Source of the DNA: Bacteroidota bacterium
GTDB taxonomy: Bacteria; Bacteroidota; Bacteroidia; Bacteroidales; WCHB1-69
Assembly: GCA_023459435.1 (NCBI GenBank)
Contig: JAEWUL010000193.1
Span: 1-6,567, forward strand
DNA: 6,567 bases
Direction: 5' to 3'
Numbering within the stretch: the first letter of the stretch is position 1; each line of letters begins with the position of its first letter. The notes beneath the pieces are model-generated. The model was not told the origin of the DNA. It did not search any database and worked only from the letters and a program-made list of their open reading frames with translations. Made by a program: the position numbers and the translations under genes. Below are positions 1 to 6,363 of this stretch, in pieces.

Positions 1-351
1 GCGTAAAGCAGAGAGAGCGGGTATTAGAAAAACGAGATAGCTCAAACTAAGGATCAATGGGGAGTGCAAAAAAGGAGGGAGGTTGTAAAAACAAGCTTCC
101 AGCCAAACCAATAAGATCATGGAAGGGGCCACACCAAAAGAAACGATATCAGCTAATGAATCTAAATCAACTCCAATTTTTGATTTGGCGTGTAATAATC
201 TGGCAGCATACCCATCCGCAAAATCGAAAAATGAGGAGATGATGATCAGAAAAGCAGCCCACTCCAGGTTCCCTTTGAGAGCCAAAACGATAGAGATACA
301 CCCACTGACTAAATTGAGGCAGGTGATGAAGTTTGGAAGATGTTTTTTCAT
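1..351 (-). CDS. pssA: CDP-diacylglycerol--serine O-phosphatidyltransferase, N-terminal part (cut by left window edge)
   Basis: Reading the minus strand from an ATG at 351-349 gives 117 codons with no stop up to the window edge, so the 3' half lies outside. The product begins MKKHLPNFITCLNLVSG and carries the complete CDP-alcohol phosphatidyltransferase signature: D43, D46-G47, A50-R51, G60, D64 and D68, with the exact D-x2-DG-x2-AR-x8-G-x3-D-x3-D spacing. In this family the aspartates bind the metal ions and the CDP group. Hydrophobic stretches near residues 8-25, 31-45, 69-85 and 99-116 fit a multi-pass inner-membrane enzyme. The N-terminal LPNxxTxxNLxxG pattern favours phosphatidylserine synthase, which condenses CDP-diacylglycerol with serine to start phosphatidylethanolamine synthesis, over phosphatidylglycerophosphate synthase. 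The missing C-terminus prevents certainty. It is transcribed away from the TonB receptor cluster, from its own promoter. Confidence 0.9.
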   Translation of the reverse strand, partial: MKKHLPNFITCLNLVSGCISIVLALKGNLEWAAFLIIISSFFDFADGYAARLLHAKSKIGVDLDSLADIVSFGVAPSMILLVWLEACFYNLPPFLHSPLILSLSYLVFLIPALSALR

Positions 352-366
352 GGAACTAATTTTTTG

Positions 367-374
367 CAAAATTA
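367..374 (-). promoter_or_regulatory. Probable -7 promoter element for pssA
   Basis: On the minus strand this reads TAATTTTG followed by C, a match to the Bacteroidota housekeeping -7 consensus TAnnTTTG. It ends 15 nt before the pssA ATG, implying a very short leader. I see no clear TTG-type -33 element at about 20 nt further upstream, so the call rests on the -7 match and its position. Confidence 0.55.
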
Positions 375-445
375 CACCTTTTTTTTGATACATGCTTCAT
401 AATCTGTGCCTGGTTTCTGATGATGTTAATACCTAATTTTTTTAG

Positions 446-453
446 TATCTTTG
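446..453 (+). promoter_or_regulatory. Probable -7 promoter element for the TonB receptor cluster
   Basis: TATCTTTG followed by CAC matches the Bacteroidota TAnnTTTG -7 element and lies 17 nt before the receptor ATG. Transcription would begin near 460 and leave a leader of only about ten A/T-rich bases without a Shine-Dalgarno sequence, which is normal for the phylum. A good -33 TTG is not visible, so the promoter may be weak or need an activator (inference). It is the only promoter candidate I find for the four downstream genes. Confidence 0.55.
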
Positions 454-470
454 CACACTAAATTAAATGG

Positions 471-2855
471 ATGAAGCTATATATAAGATTCTTATTGTTA
501 GTGTTTTGCTTTTTATTTTGCACTGGGTTTGCGGCATATTCTCAAAAATATACCATCTCAGGAACCATAAAAGATAAAGCCAGCGGTGAAACGATCGTTG
601 GGGCATCGGTAATGGCTAAAGACACCGCAACCCAAAAAGTGATTCAGGGGAACTATACCAACATTTCAGGATTTTATTCCATCACTTTACCCAAAGGGGT
701 TATTGCAATATCTGTAAACTATTTAGGATATAAGGAGTTTTATCAAATCGTTCAGTTGAATGGGAATAGAACAATCCACATTGAGATTGAAACAGAAGCT
801 GTAAGAGCCAACGAGGTTGTTGTTACCGGCAAAAAGGTGGATCAGAATGTTTCTGCGGTACAGGTAGGGAAGATGGAGATGAAAATTGAGGCGATCAAGA
901 GTCTTCCTGCATTGATGGGTGAAGTGGATATTTTGAAATCGATACAGCTACTTCCCGGAATTCAATCGGGAAGTGAAGGGAACTCCGGATTTTATGTAAG
1001 AGGGGGCAACGCAGATCAAAATCTGATTCTTCTTGATGATGCACCCATCTATAATGCGGGTCATCTTTTTGGTTTCTTTTCCATTTTCAATGCGGATGCT
1101 GTTAAAGGGGTAGAGATTATGAAATCGGGAATCCCTGCCAATTATGGAGGTCGTCTCTCTTCGATCCTCGATGTGTACCAGAAAGAAGGAAATATGAAAA
1201 AGTATGAGTTGGACGGAGGGATTGGGCTGATCTTTTCCCGACTGACGGTTCAGGGTCCCATCAAAAAGGATAAAGCTTCCTTTATCGTTTCTGCCCGAAG
1301 AACCTATATTGACTTTTTAGTGCAACCTTTTCTAAAGGAGAGTTCCCCTATGAAAGGGACTAAGTTCTACTTCTATGATCTGAATGCGAAAGTGAATCTG
1401 ATCATCAATGAGAAACACAGGCTTTTTGTTGGAGGGTATTACGGGGATGACACTTACGGGTTTAAATCATCCGACAGAACACTCAATGCGCGGTTTTTGT
1501 GGACAAACGGAGCTCTTTCTGCCCGATGGTCATGGATTGTCTCCCCTCAGGTTTTTGTCAATACTACTGCCATTTTGAGTAATTATGAGTTTCAAACGTT
1601 AATGGAACAGGAAACAACCAAATTCTCCATTAACTCCGGAATCAGAGATTATACGCTCAAGACTGAACTAACCTATATTCCAAACCCGAAGCACAACCTG
1701 AAAGCCGGAATTCATTATATTTATCATTCCTTTTATCCAACCAAGTTTGAATCGGACAATAGTGAGAATGCCATTGCACTGCCGGATGCACCTCCCTATT
1801 TTGCCAATGACCTATCCTTTTATGTAACCGATCAGATTGAAATGACCAAATGGTGGTCTGTAAATGCAGGGTTGCGTCTAACCATTTTTCAACATATTGG
1901 TGGTTTTACCAGGTATGTGTCAGATAATCAAGGATATATTGTCGATTCAATCCTGTATGATCAAGGGGAAGTGATCAAACAGTACACCTATCTGGAACCA
2001 AGATTCTCTACCCGGTTTTCATTGAATAACAGTACCTCCATAAAAGCATCCTATACACTCAATTACCAACCACTTCATCAAATATCACTGGCCTCCATTA
2101 CCTTACCTACTGATGTTTGGGTACCTTCAACAGATTTAATAAAACCACAACAGGGGCACCATTTTTCTTTAGGTATTTTTAAGAATTTTAAAAATAATGA
2201 GATTGAAACCTATGTAGATGCCTATTATAAAATCATGAATCATCTGGCAGAATATAAGGACAACCTTGCTTTTGCATCCCTAATGGGCAATCAGGATCAG
2301 ATGTATACTTTTGGGAAGGGGAGATCTTATGGTGTTGAAGTTTTTCTCAATAAAACCCAGGGGCGATTTCATGGGTTTATTGGATATACGCTCTCTTTTA
2401 CAGAGAGACAATTTGATGATTTGAATAATGGACAATGGTTTTATGCCAAGTATGATCGACGCCATGATGTGTCTGTTAATTTGAATTATGAGATTTACCC
2501 TCAGATACTTACTGTTTCAGCTGTCTGGGTTTATGCTTCCGGCAATACCATGACCATTCCCGTTGGCTACTATTTTTTCAATGGACATTTGATGACCGAA
2601 TTTAGCGACAGAAATGGTTACCGGATGCCTCCATACCATCGTTTAGATCTATCAATAAACTGGCAAATACTGAAAAGAAAATCGTTTGAAACAGGTATCA
2701 ATTTCTCTATTTACAACGTTTATAATAGAAAAAACCCTTTTTATATCTTTTTCAATACCAAAGAGTATACTCCATCTGAACTCACTACAAAAGCATATAA
2801 AGTAAGTTTATTTCCAATTATACCAACGATAACCTGGAACTTTAAGATCAAATAA
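471..2855 (+). CDS. TonB-dependent outer-membrane receptor with N-terminal carboxypeptidase-regulatory-like domain
   Basis: This is a 794-residue outer-membrane beta-barrel transporter, of the kind energised by TonB-ExbBD for ligand uptake. Residues 1-25 form a signal peptide (KLYIR n-region, strongly hydrophobic core, cleavage near AYSQ). Residues about 27-113 are a carboxypeptidase-regulatory-like beta-sandwich (GTIKDKASGETIVGASV, then GFYSI and YLGYKE). An EVVVTG segment at 115-120 leads into the plug domain to about residue 240, with FYVRGGN at 174-180, LLDDAPIYN at 187-195 and YGGRLSS at 225-231. The rest is a barrel rich in alternating aromatic strands, ending in ITWNFKIK. There is no STN domain, so signalling through a FecR-type anti-sigma factor is not expected. 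Length and domain order are typical of receptors paired with DUF4249 lipoproteins rather than SusC, and no SusD follows. The ligand cannot be read from sequence. It is the first gene of the cluster and its stop overlaps the next start. Confidence 0.93.
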   Translation: MKLYIRFLLLVFCFLFCTGFAAYSQKYTISGTIKDKASGETIVGASVMAKDTATQKVIQGNYTNISGFYSITLPKGVIAISVNYLGYKEFYQIVQLNGNRTIHIEIETEAVRANEVVVTGKKVDQNVSAVQVGKMEMKIEAIKSLPALMGEVDILKSIQLLPGIQSGSEGNSGFYVRGGNADQNLILLDDAPIYNAGHLFGFFSIFNADAVKGVEIMKSGIPANYGGRLSSILDVYQKEGNMKKYELDGGIGLIFSRLTVQGPIKKDKASFIVSARRTYIDFLVQPFLKESSPMKGTKFYFYDLNAKVNLIINEKHRLFVGGYYGDDTYGFKSSDRTLNARFLWTNGALSARWSWIVSPQVFVNTTAILSNYEFQTLMEQETTKFSINSGIRDYTLKTELTYIPNPKHNLKAGIHYIYHSFYPTKFESDNSENAIALPDAPPYFANDLSFYVTDQIEMTKWWSVNAGLRLTIFQHIGGFTRYVSDNQGYIVDSILYDQGEVIKQYTYLEPRFSTRFSLNNSTSIKASYTLNYQPLHQISLASITLPTDVWVPSTDLIKPQQGHHFSLGIFKNFKNNEIETYVDAYYKIMNHLAEYKDNLAFASLMGNQDQMYTFGKGRSYGVEVFLNKTQGRFHGFIGYTLSFTERQFDDLNNGQWFYAKYDRRHDVSVNLNYEIYPQILTVSAVWVYASGNTMTIPVGYYFFNGHLMTEFSDRNGYRMPPYHRLDLSINWQILKRKSFETGINFSIYNVYNRKNPFYIFFNTKEYTPSELTTKAYKVSLFPIIPTITWNFKIK

Positions 2856-3808
2856 TGAAACCGATAAACCGATTATTTATATTGTTATCCCTTATCTTGA
2901 CGGTTTCCTGTGAAACAGAGATTGACGTTTCATTACCTGCCTACGGAAGTGAGATGGTTGTTGAGGGATGGTTAGAACCAGGAGAACCTGCAAAAGTGAG
3001 TTTGTCCAAAAGTGTACCCTATTTATCAACAATCAACCTTAACACATTGTATGATGAAGTGATTGTCAAGGATGCCATTGTTACTGTAATTGCTGAAAAT
3101 GGGGATTTTGACACCCTTCAGCTCGTGCAAAATGATGAAGCTCCTCTTTTCTGGTACTATATTTCTCCTACTCTGAAAGGGGAGTTGAATACAACATATA
3201 CGCTTAAAATTGATTGGAATGGTAAAAAATACAGTTCTACTACTTCCATACCGGATTTGATCAATATTGATTCCGTATGGCTGGATAACTTTCAATCGTT
3301 CCCATCTGATACATTGAAAAGTTTAAGGGTTAAATTTCAGGATCGCCATGAGACCAAAGATTACTATCTTTTTAAAGTGAAGATTGCCAATCAAACGTTT
3401 GCAGATCGGGTTTATCTGACCACTTTCCCGATTGCCATTGATGATGTTGCGTTTCCTGGTGACACATACATTGCAGATGTTTTGAGGTTTGGTACTTCAG
3501 AATTTTACAAACCACCCCAAATATCAGAACAGGATCAATTTACCTATTACAGGCCATTTTACAAGCCGGGAGACACCATCTATATGAAAGCTGCAAAAAT
3601 CGATTACAATTCGTTTAGATTTCTTTCTACTGCCGGTTCCATGATGTATTTTGGTGTCAATCCATTTACAAACCCACCACAGATCTATTCCAATATCACT
3701 TCTGAAACAGGAGATAAATGTCTCGGAGTCTGGATGGGATCTGCTTCAATCCATTATAAAATGATATTTGAAAATCAAAAGAAATTACCAATAATTACAA
3801 AAAATTAA
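2855..3808 (+). CDS. DUF4249 family outer-membrane lipoprotein
   Basis: The product has 317 residues. A short signal peptide (MKPINRLFILLSLILTVSC) ends in a lipobox-like LTVSC, with Cys19 as the predicted lipidated residue. The T at -3 is not the classical L/V/I, which is tolerated in Bacteroidota. The next residues, ETEID, are acidic, resembling the lipoprotein export signals that send Bacteroidota lipoproteins to the cell surface. The ID(V)SLP segment, VVEGWLEPGEP (about 35-45), the VSLSKSVPYLS stretch and the late NPFTNPPQIYSNI segment are the pattern I associate with DUF4249, a family commonly encoded right after TonB receptors of this type. Its start ATG overlaps the receptor TAA by one base (TAATG), so translation is probably coupled. 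By analogy with SusD it may help the receptor capture its ligand. That is inference, since no biochemical role is established that I know of. Confidence 0.82.
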   Translation: MKPINRLFILLSLILTVSCETEIDVSLPAYGSEMVVEGWLEPGEPAKVSLSKSVPYLSTINLNTLYDEVIVKDAIVTVIAENGDFDTLQLVQNDEAPLFWYYISPTLKGELNTTYTLKIDWNGKKYSSTTSIPDLINIDSVWLDNFQSFPSDTLKSLRVKFQDRHETKDYYLFKVKIANQTFADRVYLTTFPIAIDDVAFPGDTYIADVLRFGTSEFYKPPQISEQDQFTYYRPFYKPGDTIYMKAAKIDYNSFRFLSTAGSMMYFGVNPFTNPPQIYSNITSETGDKCLGVWMGSASIHYKMIFENQKKLPIITKN

Positions 3809-3813
3809 ACATT

Positions 3814-4557
3814 ATGAACAAATTATTATCAGGAAAAACGGCGATGATAACCGGAGCCGGACGTGGTATCGGAAAACAAATCGCTTTAACATTTGCTGAA
3901 CATGGCGCTAATGTAATTGTTACAGACTTAAAAGAGACCGAAAGTTCTGTTGAGCTTATGAATGAGATTGAGAAAATGGGTGTTAAAGGTTTATTTTTAG
4001 CTTATGATGTATCCAAGTTAGATCAAACAGAAACAGCCATTAAACAAGCTGTTGAGACTTTTGGTGTGATTGATGTATTGATCAACAATGCCGGGATCAC
4101 GAGAGATACCCTTTTGATGAGAATGAGTGAAGCGGATTGGGATATGGTGATGAACGTAAATGTAAAATCGATTTTCAATCATACAAAAGCGATCCAAACT
4201 TATATGTTGAAACAACGTTTCGGATCCATCATCAACATGGGCTCTATTGTTGGGATAACAGGAAATGCCGGACAGATCAACTATTCCGCTTCAAAAGCCG
4301 CGATTATTGGTCTAAGCAAGTCTGTAGCTCGCGAATTAGGAAGCAGAAATATCAGATGTAATGTAATTGCACCTGGATTTATTGAAACGGAAATGACCCA
4401 TGTGTTATCTCCTGAAGTAAAAGAGGCGTATTTAAAAACCATCTCTTTAAGAAGAACCGGGAAACCAAAAGATATTGCGAATACAGCAGTTTTTCTAGCT
4501 TCAGATTTATCTGATTATATTACGGGTCAAGTGATCGTATGTGATGGAGGTATGTAA
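3814..4557 (+). CDS. fabG: 3-oxoacyl-[acyl-carrier-protein] reductase, FabG-type short-chain dehydrogenase
   Basis: This is a 247-residue cytoplasmic classical SDR, the normal length for FabG, which reduces 3-oxoacyl-ACP to 3-hydroxyacyl-ACP in fatty-acid elongation. Visible motifs are the Rossmann TGAGRGIG (13-20), NNAG (91-94) followed by ITRDTLLMRM, which is very FabG-like, and a complete catalytic tetrad N116, S144, Y157 and K161. The GNAGQINYSASKA segment, APGFIETEMT and the ending DGGM also fit FabG over other SDRs. D38 stands at the end of beta-2, where acidic residues usually select NAD(H). E. coli FabG, which uses NADPH, has a small residue there as I recall its sequence. The start lies 5 nt after the lipoprotein stop in an A-rich leader, and the 3' end overlaps the next gene, so co-transcription is likely. 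A non-fatty-acid SDR role is possible given the unusual neighbours. Confidence 0.88.
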   Translation: MNKLLSGKTAMITGAGRGIGKQIALTFAEHGANVIVTDLKETESSVELMNEIEKMGVKGLFLAYDVSKLDQTETAIKQAVETFGVIDVLINNAGITRDTLLMRMSEADWDMVMNVNVKSIFNHTKAIQTYMLKQRFGSIINMGSIVGITGNAGQINYSASKAAIIGLSKSVARELGSRNIRCNVIAPGFIETEMTHVLSPEVKEAYLKTISLRRTGKPKDIANTAVFLASDLSDYITGQVIVCDGGM

Positions 4558-6067
4558 TCTGACATATCATCAAAAAAAGAGGTTAGCAGGGATGTTTATG
4601 ATGATATTCCTGCTCATACCTCAATTTATGTCAGCTCAAAAAGAGGATAATAGCCCACTAAGACTGGAGTTTGAATCTGGTAGAGATTGGTATGAGTATC
4701 AATACATGCCGATCGCTCAACATGGTGTTGTGTTGATGAATAAAGGGAAACTGATCCATCAGGATACTGTAATGTGGCGATTTACTTTGTATGACACCAA
4801 TTTTTCCAAAGTGACCCAAAAAGAGATCAAACTAATCAGTAACCTCAATCTGGCAGCAACCCATTTTTCAGGGGATCATCTTTACTTCCTTTTTCAAACT
4901 GCTTCCAATAGAAAAATTCCCAACAGATGCTTTCTGGTCAGGAGTAAAGTGGATCAGATCGCGTTATCCGGCTACTCACCAGAACTATTTGAACTCCATA
5001 TCGATTTGCCTGGTGTAAATCAAATAACAGCAGTGAACAATCATCTGTTTTTATTCTCATCAAATAAAAACAGCAACTCTTTTTGTTTTTATGAGCTTGA
5101 AAAACAAGTTGAAACCAAAAAGATTGAGTTAGGAGAAAGCGTCACTGAGTTTCTTTTGTTGGATACTACCCAACAGAAGTTGCTCGTTGCTGTGAATCAG
5201 TATGGTGATCCCAGGAATGGGGTTCCATCGGGTTTTGTGGTTTATGAATCCAACTATGATGGGTCCTCAGTACGTGCGATCACATTTCCGCAATACGATG
5301 AGTATCAGTATAGATCTGCTCGGATTGCTAAAACAGGATCTGATAACTATCTGATTGTAGGCACATACAGCAATCAAACAGACAAAAGATCCTCCAACTT
5401 ACATACAGGAGTGTATACGCTGGCTTTTGAAAAAGGATCCATGGGCTATCCCAATTTTTTCAATTATACATCCCTGAAGACAAGGGATGCCAAAGCGCTT
5501 GCCAAAGCACAAAACAATAATTTAAACTTACAATTGGTTATTGGAGATCTTTATACTAACGGACAGCAATATGGTTTTGTTACAGAAGTATATTATCCGG
5601 AATATTCCACTTCCAATTACTATGCACCTGGGAGTTATTATGTTTCTACACCAGTTTCTACCTTTGAAGGATACCGTTTTCTGAATGCATACATTACCAC
5701 TTTTGACAAAAAAGGGAATCTGTTATGGGACCATTTTATGCCCATCAATGAGATGCTAACACAATCATTGCATGCAAAAGTTGGTTTATTTATCGATACT
5801 GAAAACAACGGATACATTTACTATCCACACGGGAATAGTATCACATCTACACTCATCAATCATTATACTGTTTTAGAACCTATTATGGCAGAAAAGATGG
5901 TGTCTTTACACAGTCGGGACAACATAGAATCTACTTCACAGGTTAAACTGGAAAGATGGTTTGGGAACAATTTCATATTAACAGGCTACCAATCGATCCG
6001 AAACCCCAATTTTGGAAAAAGTGGTCGAAGGTTTGTTTTTTTTCTCAACCGACTCCAATACCGATAA
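4544..6067 (+). CDS. Secreted or periplasmic protein of unknown function, probably beta-rich
   Basis: I do not recognise this family. From the ATG at 4544 the product has 507 residues. A GTG at 4541 would add one. The next in-frame ATG, at 4592, would drop the basic KKR (11-13) of the signal peptide n-region, so 4544 is preferred although it overlaps fabG by 14 nt. The hydrophobic core spans about 17-29, with cleavage likely around SAQ (30-32). No lipobox, no later membrane helix and no evident type IX secretion C-terminal domain is seen, so it is probably periplasmic or exported. The mature part shows repeated short hydrophobic strands separated by turns (HLYFLFQT, HLFLFSS, KLLVAVNQYG, NYLIVGTYSN), plus FDKKGNLLWDHFM near 387-399, suggesting a beta-propeller-like fold (inference). 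Residues about 349-379 are unusually rich in Tyr, Ser and Thr. It is last in the cluster, so it may serve the same envelope process as the receptor. Confidence 0.8.
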   Translation: MEVCNLTYHQKKRLAGMFMMIFLLIPQFMSAQKEDNSPLRLEFESGRDWYEYQYMPIAQHGVVLMNKGKLIHQDTVMWRFTLYDTNFSKVTQKEIKLISNLNLAATHFSGDHLYFLFQTASNRKIPNRCFLVRSKVDQIALSGYSPELFELHIDLPGVNQITAVNNHLFLFSSNKNSNSFCFYELEKQVETKKIELGESVTEFLLLDTTQQKLLVAVNQYGDPRNGVPSGFVVYESNYDGSSVRAITFPQYDEYQYRSARIAKTGSDNYLIVGTYSNQTDKRSSNLHTGVYTLAFEKGSMGYPNFFNYTSLKTRDAKALAKAQNNNLNLQLVIGDLYTNGQQYGFVTEVYYPEYSTSNYYAPGSYYVSTPVSTFEGYRFLNAYITTFDKKGNLLWDHFMPINEMLTQSLHAKVGLFIDTENNGYIYYPHGNSITSTLINHYTVLEPIMAEKMVSLHSRDNIESTSQVKLERWFGNNFILTGYQSIRNPNFGKSGRRFVFFLNRLQYR

Positions 6068-6149
6068 ATTTGTAAGGTCTTGAAAATAAGCAAGATGTTT
6101 TTAGTAGAATTTTTAAAGAAAAAAGGGGCTTTTATATAAGAATTTTTTG

Positions 6150-6157
6150 TATTTTTG
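6150..6157 (+). promoter_or_regulatory. Probable -7 promoter element for tRNA-Met
   Basis: TATTTTTG followed by CAC matches the Bacteroidota TAnnTTTG element and ends 12 nt before the first base of the tRNA, as expected for a short-leader tRNA promoter. The upstream flank is very A/T-rich, but I see no clear -33 TTG. The 6068-6149 interval otherwise contains only A/T-rich sequence and no convincing terminator for the upstream cluster. Confidence 0.6.
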
Positions 6158-6169
6158 CACCCTCAAAAA

Positions 6170-6243
6170 GGCGGGGTAGCTCAGTTGGTTAGAGCGTCGG
6201 ATTCATAACCCGGAGGTCACGAGTTCAACTCTCGTTCCCGCCA
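6170..6243 (+). tRNA. tRNA-Met (CAT anticodon), elongator type
   Basis: The 74 nt fold into a complete cloverleaf. The acceptor stem is GGCGGGG with TCCCGCC, closing with one G-T pair. The D arm is GCTC/GAGC around AGTTGGTTA, the anticodon loop TTCATAA has CAT at its centre, the variable loop is AGGTC and the T arm is ACGAG/CTCGT around TTCAACT. The discriminator base is A and CCA is not encoded (ACTC follows), so the end must be added by nucleotidyltransferase. A paired 1:72 position and the lack of three consecutive G-C pairs next to the anticodon loop exclude the initiator. A lysidine-modified tRNA-Ile(CAT) is less likely but not excluded by sequence alone. The anticodon stem has an A-C mismatch next to the loop and a T-G pair at its base. 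Confidence 0.95.
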
Positions 6244-6249
6244 CTCATT

Positions 6250-6284
6250 AAAAAAGCAAGTGTGTGCACTTGCTTTTTTGTTTT
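6250..6284 (+). terminator. Intrinsic terminator after tRNA-Met
   Basis: A perfect inverted repeat pairs AAAAAAGCAAGTG (6250-6262) with CACTTGCTTTTTT (6267-6279) around a TGTG loop, followed by GTTTT. The seven-base-pair core GCAAGTG/CACTTGC with its A-tract and T-tract is a textbook Rho-independent terminator. It begins 6 nt after the tRNA. The symmetrical A and T tracts mean it could also work on the other strand, but no converging gene is visible. Confidence 0.92.
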
Positions 6285-6300
6285 ATATTTTATAACTTTG
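6270..6300 (+). promoter_or_regulatory. Probable promoter of the hemerythrin-like gene
   Basis: TTG at 6270-6272, 20 nt of spacer and TAACTTTG at 6293-6300 match the Bacteroidota TTG / TAnnTTTG promoter pattern with good spacing, the best complete match in the window. Transcription would begin near 6307, giving a leader of roughly 57 nt. The -33 TTG lies inside the 3' arm of the tRNA terminator hairpin, so terminator and promoter share bases. Confidence 0.6.
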
Positions 6301-6325
6301 CTTCCTGTATTTGAAGAGCAAATGA

Positions 6326-6361
6326 TAAGAGGACTCTTAAACCACAATTAAAATGTAATTG
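6326..6361 (+). repeat. Two adjacent inverted repeats in the leader of the hemerythrin-like gene
   Basis: The first inverted repeat is TAAGAG-GA-CTCTTA (6326-6339). The second is CAATTA-AAATG-TAATTG (6345-6361), which ends two bases before the start codon. Both arms match perfectly in each. They could form weak RNA hairpins over the ribosome landing site or be protein-binding sites. In A/T-rich DNA such short repeats also occur by chance. Confidence 0.35.
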
Positions 6362-6363
6362 AT

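Noticed and set aside
57..388. Two overlapping plus-strand open frames (57-242 and 119-388)
   Set aside because: They lie antisense to pssA, whose minus-strand frame has a perfect family signature. Their translations show no domain and no signal.
2280..2465. Minus-strand open frame inside the TonB receptor gene
   Set aside because: It is fully contained in a well-supported barrel-coding region and has no recognisable product or promoter.
3026..3295. Minus-strand open frame inside the DUF4249 gene
   Set aside because: It is a shadow of the lipoprotein gene, with no family features.
471..3808. SusC/SusD glycan uptake pair
   Set aside because: The receptor is shorter than a typical SusC and the lipoprotein has the DUF4249 pattern rather than the SusD helical repeat pattern. 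No glycoside hydrolase is nearby.
4018..4361. Short open frames on both strands inside fabG (4018-4215 minus and 4137-4361 plus)
   Set aside because: FabG is intact with all catalytic motifs in its frame. The alternative products are low-complexity shadows.
6068..6149. Possible terminator after the four-gene cluster (for example AAAAG-GGG-CTTTT near 6121-6133)
   Set aside because: The stem is only five base pairs, mostly A-T, and no proper T-tract follows in the right place. I cannot support a terminator here.
6170..6300. Attachment site or integrated element at the tRNA-Met gene
   Set aside because: No direct repeat of the tRNA 3' end, integrase or phage gene is visible, and an ordinary terminator and gene follow directly.
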